From NCBI GenBank assembly GCA_946122785.1, contig CAMGYJ010000011.1, positions 18,538,001-18,602,000 on the forward strand: a stretch of 64,000 nt of DNA, in the 5' to 3' direction. Source of the DNA: Linum tenue (taxonomy: Eukaryota; Streptophyta; Magnoliopsida; Malpighiales; Linaceae). The stretch's first letter is position 1. Every line of letters starts with the position of its first letter. Positions 42,640-53,552 of the stretch are shown here, in pieces. The notes under the pieces are model-generated. The model ran no database searches, was not told the DNA's origin, and saw nothing but the letters and a program-made list of their open reading frames with translations. Both the position numbers and the translations under genes were made by a program.

Positions 42640-45600
42640 TTTGTCTTTGCCTTTATTGAGGGCAAACGGCTATTTCCCTATTTGGATGGCTCTCTTCCGA
42701 TGCCTGCTGAGTTCGCCGTTGACAAAGAGAAGGCCAACTGGGCGGCTAATAATGCTCAGGTCATGTCTTGGTTACTAGGTGTTGTGGATCTCAACATTTC
42801 CTTGAGCTTGCGTTCGTTCTCTAATGCCCATGAAATGTGGTGCCATCTCTGTTCGCTCCACTCCCAGGCGAGTGCTTCTCGGCAATTTGAAGTCTCTACT
42901 GCTATTGCTAATCTATCTCAGGGTGATTATGATGTTCGTAGTTATTATCAAGCTGCTCTCCATCTCTAAACGGAAGAAGACATGCTCTCTCTTGTTGTCA
43001 CTAAAGGCCAGGTTACTCCGTCTATGCTTAGGAAAGAAAAAGACTCATATGCACTTCTTGGCGCGTCCTGAAAACTTGTCTATGCTTCGTTGCTTTATCG
43101 TAATATATCTGTTATTGATTATGTCGTTGCTGAACTCATTCGCGAAGAGACCAGGTTGCGCAGTCAGGCTCAGGTTGATCATGGTTCATTCAGTTTTGAA
43201 ACGACCTTTGCAGTCGGTCATTCAGACAAGCTTAGTTTCAACGTCATGTTCCTTCCTATGTTGATTGTCATTACTGTCGGAAAAAAGTTCATGTCCAGAT
43301 TCACTGCCAGAAGCAGAACCATTGTGACTATTGTAAGACAGTCGGTCATATTGTGCTCGACTGTCTGAGCCTAGCTCGTCGTGGAAATTCTGGCAGGTCT
43401 CGTCCCTCTGCTCCTGACCCTGCGTACGGAGTCCGACTGTCCTCGTTGATGCCTCTGCCGTCAACTTCGTCCGACGGCTTACTTGGCGCTTCTCCCACCC
43501 CCGCCAACTTGTCATCTGATACTCTTGCGCAGCAGGTTCAGTCTGCACTTCAGAAGGTTCTACCTTCGATTTTGCAGTCTGTTTTCACTGCTGCTCCTCC
43601 GACAGGTACTTTGGTTTCTTGGCATCTTGATTTAGCAACTTATAATCATATGTCTACCGTTCGTGATCAGTTCTTAAACTTGAAAAGTGTCCCTTCTCTT
43701 GAACTACAAGTAGCAAATGGGTCTTGTCTTCCTGTTTAGAGGATGGGCACTATTCAGATGCCCCATCTTACGTTATCTGATACACTTTATGTTCCTGGCT
43801 TGGTTTCCAATCTTGCTTCAATTGGTCAGTTAACCGAGACTGGATGTCGTGTTATATTTGATTCCGATGGATGTCTGGTACAGGATCGGAGCATGAGGAG
43901 GATGTTGGGTAAAGATTCGAAGCGTGGGCGCACTTACAACTTAGACACTTTGGAGTCCTTGGAGTCTCGTAAGTCTTTGGTGAATGGGGTCAAGGTGGAT
44001 GGCACGCCCTCTGCTGCTCAGAACACTTCGAGTTTTAATAGTGATTTTCCTTCTTTTTCAGTTTCTTCGGAAGACTAGAATTTGTGGCATTGTCATTTGG
44101 GTCACCCCCATTCTCTACGATTGAAAACAATGTTTCAGAATAAGCTTCTTCATGGGGTTTTGGGTTCTCATTCTGCTTATGATACTCCTTGTGTTAGTTG
44201 CATGCTGGCAAAAACGACTCAGATTTCTTTTGGTTCTAGTGATATGCAATATTCTGCTGCTTTTGATTTCGTTCACACTGATCTGTGGGGTCCTCCTCCC
44301 ACTACTTCTCGCTTGGGGTATCATTATTTTGCACTATTCATTGATCATGCTACTCGCTATTGTTTGGTATACTTTCTGCGTAAGAAATCAGAACTTTGTG
44401 GGATAGCACTTGAGTTTATCCAGATGGACCATACTCAGTTTGGTTAGGCGGTCAAGATTATTCATTCTGATCCTGGTGGTGAGTTCAACTCGACTCCGTT
44501 ACTTGATTTCTACAGGCAGCATGAGATTCTCTATCAACTCTCGTGTCCTGGCATTTCAAAGCAGAATGGCTTGGTCGAAAGGAAGAACCGTCACGTGCTT
44601 GATCTTACTCGGGCTCTCCTAATTCACTCCCATGTTCCTGTGGTTTTTTGGTGGAGGCAGTTCACACAATCGTTTATTTGATAAACCACCAATTGACTCC
44701 CGTTCTGAACCAACATTCGCCCCATTTCATGCTCTTTGGTAAGCATCCTGACTACACGCACTAGCGTGTGTTTGGCTACCGCTGTTTTCTGTTAAGGTCG
44801 ACGAAGGAATGATACAAATTGGCACCTAAAGTTGCTACTTGTGTCTTTATTGGGTACAAAGACCGTAAAAAAAGCTAAATGTGTTACGATGTTGCTTCTC
44901 GTAGAGTTCATATATCTCTTATGTAGACTTCATGGAACATCTTTTACACTACAAGCTTATTTCTAAAGAGCCTCCTGATCTCTCATTCCTATACTTACTG
45001 TCGTTGGCCACTCCCCTGGAAATTTCTACTCCAGTTTCGACCCCCCAGCCTCGTGCCTCTACTGAACCGAGTTCTGCTTCTCACTCCGGGTCCTCTTCTA
45101 CTGGTTATTTTGTCTCGCTCGAGCCTACTACCCCTTCCACAACGAGCTCGTCCTCCAGCTTTCCCTCCAGCTCGTCTGCTTCTAGCTCGCCCGATTCCTC
45201 TCCCTCGTCGTCTCCTCCTCCCGAAGTCCCAGTTTTGCGTCGCTCCAACCGGAGCAACTTCGGCTTACCTCCACATCGGTCCCATGATTTTGTGGCTTTT
45301 TCGATGCATGCTCTTTCAATTCCCATCCTTATCTCATACCGTCAGGCTTGTGGAAATGAAAATTGGGAACGTGCTATGGATGAGGAAAAGGATGCACTTG
45401 AAGATCAAAACACTTGGACTTTCGTCCCTCGTCCTGTGGATCAGAATGTTGTGGGTTATCGATGGGTCTACACGTTTAAACTCAATTCTGATGGGACATT
45501 GGAATGGTTCCGAGCTCGGGTTGTTGCTCAGGGGTTCAAACAAGAATTCAGTATAGATTATGAAGACATGTTTGCACCTGTTGCTAAGATGCAAACCGTC

Positions 45601-46850
45601 CGCACTGTTTTAGCCGTGGCCGCTATGCAGAACTGGCCACTTGTGTAGCTCGATGTTAAGAATGCTTTCCATCATGGTGACTTGAAGGAGACCATTTACA
45701 TGGAGGGTCCCTGGTTATATTAAGGGTGATAGTTCCACTGTCTGTTTACTGCATCAGTCGCTTTAAGGGTTAAAACAAGCTTCTCGTGCCTGGTTTGAAA
45801 ATTTTCATACTACGATTCTGCAGGGGGGTTTTCCCGAGTGCCAATGATCCTTCCTTATTCACTCGGTATACTATCCATGGGTTGACAGTTCTTTTGATTT
45901 ATGTTGATGGCATGATAGTGACGGGTGAAGATTCAGCAAGTATTTTGGAATTGACTGATGTTTTGCACAAGGCATTTCGTTTGGAGGAGTTGGGCAATCT
46001 TGCTTATTTCCTGGGTTTAGAAGTGCAACATTCGTGTCATGTTTTGTTTTTTTCTCAACATAAATAAATTTTGGATCTCCTAGATAAGGCACAGCTTACT
46101 GACTGCAAACCTGTAGTAACTCCTCTGGAACAAAATTTGAAGTTGTGTAGTATGAGTGGTTAAGTTCTCTCTTCTTTGGATAGTTCTATGTATCGCAGTC
46201 TTGTTGGCAATCTCATCTACTTGACCTCTACATGCCTAGATGTTTCCTACGTTGTCTAGATTGTCAGTCAATCCACGTCCTCTCCACGAACGTTGCATTT
46301 GGATGCTGTCTATAGGATTCTTCGTTATTTGCGTGGCACGACTGAGGTTGGTCTTTATTTTCCTTCCTCTGGTGATCTCTCTCTATCGTCCTATGCAGAT
46401 GCAGACTATGCAGGATGTCTTGATACTCGGCGGTCTACATCTGGTTGGTGTGTTCAGTGTGGTTCCTCTATCATTTCTTGGAGTTGTAAAAAGCGTTTCC
46501 AAGTCTTCTATAGAAGCGAGTATCGTTCTATGTCTGATGTTAGTTCCGAGCTTGTGTGGTTGCATCTTCTCCTTGCCGAGTTGGGTATTTCATGTCCTAC
46601 TCCTGTTACTTTGTATGCAGATAATATGATTGCTATTCGGATTGCTACGAATCCGGTTATTCATGATCGTACGAAGCACATCAAGATTCATATCCATTAC
46701 ATTCGTCAGCTTGTCTTGGAAGGGTGGATATAGTTGAAGTATCTCCATACTGACGATCAGACTACGGATCTCCTTACAAAGGATGTTTCTTCTAGTCGCC
46801 ATTGGTATTTGTCACACAAACTGATGTTGCGTCAAGCACCATCAGTTTGA
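42640..46850 (+). pseudogene. Copia-2 gag-pol (heavily disrupted)
   Basis: Gag pieces (42640-43370) include ANNAQVMSWLLGVVD and ASASRQFEVSTAIANLSQG. The protease zone near 43620 reads WHLDLATYNHMS, so the Asp-Ser/Thr-Gly motif has decayed. DTLYVPGLVSNLASIGQL (about 43780) and WHCHLGHPHSLRL (about 44085) follow. The integrase has HTDLWGPPP, FIDHATRYC, a DPGGEFN block and KQNGLVERKNR (44270-44590). RT runs from about 45360 and includes RWVYTFKLNSDG and APVAKMQTVR, and the catalytic block reads YVDG (about 45900), with the second Asp lost. RNase H (46293-46733) has YADADYAGCLDTRRSTSGWC and DRTKHIKIH. Stops lie at 42967-42969, 43737-43739, 44445-44447, 45646-45648, 46065-46067 and 46731-46733, with several frameshifts between. 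Confidence 0.9.
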
Positions 46851-46857
46851 GGGGGTA

Positions 46858-47114
46858 TGTTGGAATATGTAAAATTAGAGGATCAAACTTATAAATAGCT
46901 TTTGTATGTGGACTGAGGAGTATACACGTTGGGATTTTGTGGTGAAGCCCCAGCGTGTTCTGCAGTTTACTAAAGCCTAATTTTGGCTTAATGACTGATT
47001 AACGAATCTAAGAACCCTATTTGTCACTGTGGAGTAAAGCCATTCCGAAAGGCCAAACCACGTTAAATCTTGTGTCTTTTATGATTATGTTCATCGATTC
47101 GAGGTAGATTATCA
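46858..47114 (+). repeat. 3' LTR of Copia-2
   Basis: This 257-bp LTR follows a purine tract that ends at about 46855. Confidence 0.92.
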
Positions 47115-47879
47115 AAGGCGTGTCCCTTACTAGAGAATATGGAACTCTTCCTTTTTATCTTCTTATTATTTGTACACATGCTAGAACTACTGGTAGTAAG
47201 ATTTCTCTTCGAGTTGATTTTAGGTATATATGTAATCTTATACTACGTAGCATGTGTTTAAATCATTTACGAATGTACAAAAGCATAATCCTTTTTGTAA
47301 GTGTATATAACATAATCGAGGTCTTGAAGCACTCTATTCATTGCAAAAATATTGATTATCCTCATAATTCAAAAGCAAAACTTTATGATCATTCAGAATT
47401 TCCTGATTTTATCAACTAACTAGAGTGATTCTGAGAATTATATTTCGTACCGTACATGATTCCTCCCGTTACCATTACAACATTCACCTTTTTGTTACTG
47501 TTTCCCAAAGCTGCACTGTGATGTCGAACATTGCAATGTACTCAACTATGATATGCTTATAGCATTACAATGGTCCAATATTCCCGAAAAGGAAATGCCA
47601 TATATATACTTGTAATATATATGCATGGTGACCTAAACTCAATCATTTAAAAAAAAAGACATATACGTAGCTAGCATTATAAGTCCATTCATGTGGTTAC
47701 AAGTTGTTGTTTGTTTATATGGTTTCACACACAAAATTCCTTTGAAATTGGTCCTTTTTGTCGTGTTTCGGGTTGCTGCTATCCACATATGCACCTACAA
47801 ATTGAAAACTTAGGTCTGAGCCTATCATTTAGATTCAATCACCCCACGCCTTGCAGATGCCATGTCATCGACAATATCA
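47115..47879. other. AT-rich spacer, no feature seen
   Basis: About 760 bp. One 99-codon frame here (47120-47419) has no protein-like features. Confidence 0.55.
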
Positions 47880-47887
47880 CATAACCT

Positions 47888-48539
47888 TAGGGGCGGATCC
47901 AGGGGTTTTAGGGGTGTTCTTGGAATACGATTATCCAACCCCCGGTGGTAATTTACGTATGGAAAAAAAAAATATAATTGATAGTGAAGGACACCCCTGA
48001 AATTTGAAAACATGATTATCCTACTATCATAGTGTCATTTGTGTATAGGAATATAAGTGGTAGATTGGGTAATTCAAATCTAGAACACTATTCTTATTAA
48101 TAAACTTAATTTTCGTTGACCTACCGCTCATTTGTTGTTTGATTTTGAAAAATGTAATAGTAAAATGTCATTTCCTATCTCTAATTATTTTAAAAACCTA
48201 ACAATTAAACTAATTTCAAGTTACCCTTAATGCGTCAAGTGTTGAAAGAGTCTTTCAGCTTTGGGTTACATCGAGAACAAGTTTACAAATCGAATATGCG
48301 ATAAGTTCGTGAATGATTGTCTAATAGGGTATATAGAGACAAATTTTTTTAACACTATAGACACCAAGTGTATTCTACAATTATTTCCGAATATGAAAAC
48401 AAATCATGGACTTTTTTAACCTGTACGAGTAAGGTATTTTCAAATTTACGGTTTTATTTTTATTAATTATTAATTATTTTTATTTAATTTATTTTTAAAA
48501 AATGGACACCCCTATGAAAAATTTCTGGGTCCGCCACTG
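47888..48539. mobile_element. 652-bp hAT-like MITE
   Basis: The ends are TAGGGGCGGATCC and, inverted, CAGTGGCGGACCC. A perfect 8-bp duplication cataacct flanks it (47880-47887 and 48540-48547). The interior is AT-rich and noncoding. Confidence 0.88.
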
Positions 48540-48547
48540 CATAACCT

Positions 48548-48899
48548 TCTCTTGTAATGGATAGGAGATGAGGAGTTATGTTGCAGTCTGGATAGGTCAA
48601 GAATCAACGAAACACATGACTGTCTATCATTACCCAAAACACCAAGAATTGTGAAACTGTGTCGTACGCTATATAAAAAAGTGCCAGTTGTACCATATTT
48701 TGTACTACAATATTCATAGTTTAACTGTGGTTCAATCGTTTCATATATACCACTAGAACAGCCTACCGGTTTAGCGTCCAGTACCAGACATTCTCGGTCC
48801 GAACAGTCGGTATGGTACGGTTTCTAAAACATTGATAAATACTTGAGATCTCCATGAAACGAATGATTCAACAAAATATATATATATAGTGACGTCTTC
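48548..48899. other. Spacer with a ccggt-rich hAT-like remnant
   Basis: At about 48660-48835 the sequence (for example cctaccggtttagcg and ggtatggtacggtttc) resembles the ends of the hAT-like element at 36358-37817. No matched ends could be assigned. Confidence 0.4.
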
Positions 48900-48930
48900 G
48901 GTGCACTCACTTTTTTGGGTGCATTCAATT

Positions 48931-49038
48931 TTATTTTTAGATAAGGGTGATATAGTTTTTTTTTTGTTATGAGGTACTACTGAAGGGATTCGAACCTGGT
49001 ACCTCCAGGTTCATGGCTAGTGGTATTACCACATGGCT
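48931..49038 (-). mobile_element. SINE, tRNA-derived, inside the MITE
   Basis: A perfect 13-bp duplication ggtgcattcaatt (48918-48930 and 49039-49051) flanks a 108-bp unit. On the minus strand it has a B box CAGGTTCGAATCCC (about 48987-48974), a plausible A-box segment (GTGGTAATACCACT) near 49031, and an A-run (about 48955-48966). The last roughly 25 bases after the A-run are not A-rich, which is unusual. Confidence 0.7.
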
Positions 49039-49196
49039 GGTGCATTCAATTCACTGGCTTCATAATTATCATTGTGAGCAGACAATTCATGTCAAAACAA
49101 TGTTAATCGTCATGTATGATACGATGGACAAGAAACTCCATGAATTAGCAAAAAAATTATTCAAAAATTACATTAATTAGAAGGAATTATGGTTTA

Positions 49197-49270
49197 TGGA
49201 TTTAGGGTTAGGGTTCATGATTTGGGGTTTAGGACAAAAGTTGAAAATTGAAGGTTTAGGGCTTAGAGTA
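49197..49270 (+). repeat. Degenerate telomere-like tttaggg repeats
   Basis: Units tttaggg, ttaggg, ggtttagg and ggtttaggg recur irregularly inside the MITE interior. They resemble the plant telomere repeat but are too few and too degenerate to be an interstitial telomere. Confidence 0.5.
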
Positions 49271-49405
49271 ATGCAATGATTAGTTGTGATCTTATGTTAT
49301 ATCATCATATTACACTAATCTTACCAATTAAATAAAAAACTCACGTCTTAATGCTATTTTTAGAGTTGGGTGCATTGAATGCACTCGTTTTGCGAGTGCA
49401 CCAAA

Positions 49406-49406
<1 letters not shown>

Positions 49407-49454
<48 letters not shown>
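49407..49454. repeat. (TA)24 microsatellite
   Basis: Forty-eight bases of uninterrupted TA lie between the MITE and the foldback element. Confidence 0.97.
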
Positions 49455-49455
<1 letters not shown>

Positions 49456-49751
49456 GATGTGCGCGATGCTTTTTGATTGGATTATCACAATCTATCAATT
49501 AAAAAAAAATACTTGTGATGAATTTTGACAGGTCTATTTACATCTAACGGTTAGATCACCTGCTGTATTCTATACGTCTGATGTACATCAGTCATTACAT
49601 ATATATGTATATATATATATGTAATCAGACGTATAGAATACAGCAGGTGATCTAACCGTTAGATGTAAATAGACCTGTCAAAATTCATCACAAGTATTTT
49701 TTTTTAATTGATAGATTGTGATAATCCAATCAAAAAGCATCGCGCACATCG
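49455..49751. mobile_element. Foldback element with perfect 128-bp arms
   Basis: The arms 49455-49582 and 49624-49751 are exact reverse complements over all 128 bases, separated by a 41-bp AT-rich loop that is itself partly self-complementary. The arms include a shared A9/T9 run. No ORF or clear target duplication was found. The structure would make a near-perfect hairpin RNA if transcribed. It may be a recent foldback or MITE, or a local inverted duplication. Confidence 0.9.
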
Positions 49752-50890
49752 TTCCATCCCTTATACTTACCACATGGATCACGCTTTGGTGTTGTTTATT
49801 TACAGTGTTGCAAAACCATACCCAAAATACTCCATTATCAGCTTTTTTTCCTTCCATACATTCAACCTCCGATGTTGTTTTACCATCCTTAGTTGTTAGT
49901 ACTATATATGACGCTTTATATGAGAGCAGATACATGTGCACAAAGTTGGCCAACCAATTCGATAGAGTTTGAGTAGTTTTCCATGTCTACTGTCCTACAA
50001 CAGGGAAGTATGGTTTACCCGAACAAGTAAGCAAACTTAAGATAAGGATGGGTTTGAGCCATGCATTTAAAAGAGCTTAAAAGAAGCATATATGTTCCGA
50101 TCCATTCCCATACACATAAATATATGCACAAACAGAAGTCGCTCTTTTTGATGGGTTCGTATATGAATTACGACCACTAAGATATCTACGTGCTTATCCA
50201 TCTGATTCTGATCTCCTACCTAACCTACGTGTGTTTTGTGTTGGTGCATAAACAGTATAATTCAGGCACTTTTACTAGTGCCTTTTCAGCAAATGTTATT
50301 AGATGCAACAAAGGAGAATCAACTAAGCAAAGGAGGGAGGCTGGCCAAGGAGGGAACCAAAGTGTGAATATATTATTCTTCTTTTTTTTTTTCTTTTCTT
50401 TCTTTCTTTCTCGAGGACAAGACATGGTGGGGGGAAAGACAAGGAGATAGATACCAATCCCCCATTTACAGAGAGAATATTCACCAGAATCTATGGTACA
50501 TTTTCTAAAAAGGAAAATCACAATTTTAGAAAATGATTATGGCTTACACGTGTCGATCAATTGGAGATGCATATTGCCTAATGTAGAGGGGACCGCCCCA
50601 TTGAGATTGAACGAGGGAGAGGCATTCAAAATTGATATGAAATTATGAACTGAACCGTCCCGTACTTGCGTTTTCACTTTTCAATTGGCAGGGGCTTTTT
50701 GTTCATTTCTTTTCATGTTTTCTTGTCTCTCATGTATGGTGATTAATTGCCAATTAATGGAATTCTAGTTCTTACATGTTATTGAAACTCTTCTAAACTT
50801 ATAAATATGCATTAAAATTTGTTCAATAATATGTTCCATATAAGTGATAGATCAGTTTGAAACAATTCAAATGATAAAATATATTATAAC
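49752..50890. other. Intergenic DNA with a CT/T-rich microsatellite
   Basis: There is no gene. A tract of T and tttc units lies at about 50380-50413. The remainder is AT-rich. Confidence 0.55.
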
Positions 50891-51513
50891 TGTTGGGCTA
50901 TAGGGCGCCCAGGCCCAAGCGCATGAGAGGGGATGAAGGAGCGGGCCCAGGTGAAAGGTTAAGGCTCGAGCATGAATGGACCATTGGGGGACATGGACCC
51001 GTGGAAGGCTACCTAGGCCCAAGCCCACATCAGAACTTGGAGAATGGGATGAAGGATAGGAGCTAGGCCCAATGAAGGGTGATCGGGCGCATAGTGACAA
51101 AAGTAGGGCGGGGACCAGGCATCTAGGGGGAACAGTGGACTTAGGACGCGCCACCTGGCAGTGTGGTCCCTGCGAGCGCCTAGGCAGAAGCTGCCACGTG
51201 TAGGCGCCCGACCGTTGGACCGTACCGAGCATTTAATGACGGGCTGACGTGGAGCTGAATTCTAGGAGCCTGGCCTGGACCTCAACGAGTATAAATAGTA
51301 CTCGGTAGGTGGCATTTACGCAGGTTGGCTTATCTCACTAAAAACTGATAGAGCACTTATCTCTCTAGAATTTGCACTGACTTGAGCGTTGGAGTGCTAA
51401 CGGGCACCAAGAGGCCCTTTAGGCGCTTGTCTGTGTAGGATCCGGGCGCTCCTGCGGAGATCTCGAGTCGTGGTTCGGAAGGAGGTGAGGCTAAGGGGTA
51501 CGCGACTCAAACA
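50891..51513 (+). repeat. 5' LTR of the Tat-lineage element
   Basis: It begins tgttgggctatagg and ends actcaaaca, followed by at and a tggcgcgcc primer site. The 3' partner is not in the window, so the start is assigned by the TG rule and by composition change. Confidence 0.75.
51290..51298 (+). promoter_or_regulatory. LTR TATA box
   Basis: tataaatag lies 400 bp into the LTR, a canonical plant TATA box in the expected place for the U3/R boundary. Confidence 0.65.
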
Positions 51514-51515
51514 AT

Positions 51516-51534
51516 TGGCGCGCCAGGAAGGGGG
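51516..51534 (+). promoter_or_regulatory. Primer binding site of the Tat-lineage element
   Basis: tggcgcgccaggaaggggg begins two bases after the LTR. The TGGCGC start is usual in gypsy elements. The matching tRNA was not determined. Confidence 0.65.
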
Positions 51535-51564
51535 CGCATTAGATTGAAGTCGCCATTCGAGCGC

Positions 51565-53552
51565 ATGGAGAACATGAATGAAGGAAGTGAAGGGGAGGAT
51601 AATTCGAGGGCGGATAACACGGTTCATGATGGGGACGAGCGCCAAACGAGTCAGGAATTCGGCATGGATGTTGAAGGAGAGGGCAGCCAGGGGCGCCCGT
51701 CGGGGGATGAAGGGGATTCCTTGACAAAGAGGGAGTTGTTTCGAATCATAGCTGATCAAGGTCGGGCCATAGCAGCACTCAGGAGAGAGTTAGAGGGGGA
51801 GCGAAGCGAAGACGTGATGATGTACAGCCCAGGGGTGAGGAAACGAGAAAGAGAAGGGAAGATGCGGAGTCCCTACAATATGGACCACCACTTCACACTG
51901 AGCAGGGTCCCGACATGCTTGGGCGCCCGCGTGCCTGGAGGCAACCCGCCGAACACACGCAGGTGGGTCCTGAAGACGTATGGGCGCCTAGGCGGATCGC
52001 TAGGCGCTTCGGCGTCCAACAGCCTCTGGCGCGAAGTATCCTGATAGAACCGGCGGGAACGACTATCCCTCCGTTACCTAGTTATGACGGGGTGGCCGAT
52101 CCAGAGGATCATTTGAACAGCTACTTCACGAAGATGCAATTGTACAACAGCTCGGACGCTACGTTGTGTAAGGTGTTCCCGTCCACCTTCGCGGGCGTGG
52201 TCTTGGACTGGTACCATCAAATTGAGGACGGGCGCATCGAGTGCTTTGAGCAATTTGCCGAGCTGTTCTTATCCAAATTTGCAAGTCGGAAGCGTCGAAC
52301 GCTGACTATAGGCGCCCTATTCAAGGTGAAGCAGAGGGAAGGAGAGGCGCTTAGAGAATTTTACGACCGGTGGATCTCAGTCGCCATGGCGGTTAAAGAC
52401 GTCCAGCCAGCAGTGTTGGGGGTGTGCCTGGACGCGTGCACTTCAAGCGAAGAACTCTGCCGAGTCCTTTCTAAGCGGGATGTGGTGTCCACGGAAGACC
52501 TAGATCGACAGGTGCAAAAGGTCATCATGTTGGAGGAAACATTGGTCGCACGAAGAGCTGAAAAGAGGCGCATTAGAGGTGAGGAGGTGGACGTAAGGCA
52601 GGCGCCCAGACCCATGGCGGGAAATTTTGGTTCGCAAAGGAGGCCAGGGGCGCCGCGCCCATTGCCAAGGAGTGCTGCGAATTTTACGGAGTATAATGAT
52701 ACGCTCAAGAATGTCTTACAATATGTGAAGGATAGGGGTTATCATATACGGCGGCTGGGGCCCATGCGTGGTCAACCTAACGAGAAGAATCTCGACCGGT
52801 ACTGCGACTTCCATCGGGATAAGGGGCACTACACGGCTGATTGCTACCAACTCAAAGCGGAACTTCAAACACTAGCCGATAAGGGGATGCTCAATGACTT
52901 TGTAAGAAGGGTGGAGGAGAGGACCCATCGAACTTATGTAACGAGGCCGGCGCATGAAGTACCAATGGTTCAGAAGGAGCCTGAGGCTCCAGTGGTCCAA
53001 AGGGCGCCCGAAGCACCACAGGCTCTACAGGGAACTAAGATACCACCACTCCCGTTCGAGGTAGATCAAGAAGGAGAACCTAGCCGTGTCAGACTCACCG
53101 TCAAATCCATAACAGGCACCCTTGACTTGAGAGAGAAGTTGGAAAGAGGAAGGCGCCTGAGGGCCGCATCGTTGGAGGCAAGGGACGCGGTACATATTCT
53201 CTTCAACCAGGAGCCAGATGAAGCATGTCAGGTTCCCTCGGAAGAGGCTTTGGAGATACAAGGAGTGATAGCCGGATGCAAGGTGAAAATGATGTTGGTG
53301 GACACAGGAAGTTCAATGGACGTCCTATTCAAAAGTACGTTTGAACGCATGCAGCTGGCGCCAGAACTGGTGCGCCCCTCAAATTCGGTGCTGATTAGGT
53401 TTTCGGGGGCGCCCGCCCATGTCATCGGGCGTGTGCGCCTGCCAGTGACCCTCGGGGATGAAGGGCATTGCGTTACGCATGCGGTGGAATTCGGGATCGT
53501 GGACTGCCCGTCCCCATACAACGTAATACTCGGTCGGCCACTCTTGGCATAG
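51565..53552 (+). pseudogene. Tat-lineage gag and protease (frameshift and stop)
   Basis: The N-terminal acidic part starts at ATG 51565 and stays open to 52044. The gag core continues in another frame from about 51880: PPLPSYDGVADPEDHL, then FPSTFAGVVLDWYHQ and REGEALREFYDRW (the retrotransposon gag domain, about 52060-52370). A zinc-knuckle-like CDFHRDKGHYTADC follows at about 52804-52845. The protease has MMLVDTGSSMDVLF with the Asp-Thr-Gly active site at about 53300 and ends with VILGRPLLA. The TAG at 53550-53552 interrupts the frame, which continues directly into the pol part. One frameshift near 51840-51900 separates the N-terminus from the core. Confidence 0.87.

Larger units (their letters stand above)
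42226..47114 (+). mobile_element. Copia-2, full-length but old Ty1/copia element
   Basis: LTRs at 42226-42482 and 46858-47114 are both 257 bp, begin tgttggaatatg and end atca. They differ at roughly 9-10% of positions by hand count. The primer site tggtatcagagcc starts at 42483 and a purine tract (agtttgaggggg) lies just before the 3' LTR. The 5-bp flanks (aacgt, aaggc) do not match clearly. The interior has the copia order gag, protease, integrase, RT, RNase H with many lesions. Confidence 0.92.
48900..49402. mobile_element. 503-bp MITE with a nested SINE
   Basis: The left end GGTGCACTCAC...GGGTGCATTCAAT (48900-48929) and the inverted right end GGTGCACTCGC...GAGTGCATTCAAT (49374-49402) form a TIR of about 30 bp. 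The superfamily and target duplication are unclear because the right flank is a TA microsatellite. Confidence 0.65.

Noticed and set aside
42226..47114. Matching 5-bp target duplication for Copia-2
   Set aside because: The flanks aacgt and aaggc share only 3 of 5 bases, which is not enough to claim.
47120..47419. 99-codon plus-strand frame right after Copia-2
   Set aside because: AT-rich chance frame with no motif, no leader and no similarity to transposon proteins that I could see.
48974..49031. tRNA gene suggested by A and B boxes
   Set aside because: The unit lacks a foldable acceptor stem and is flanked by SINE-type duplication and an A-run.
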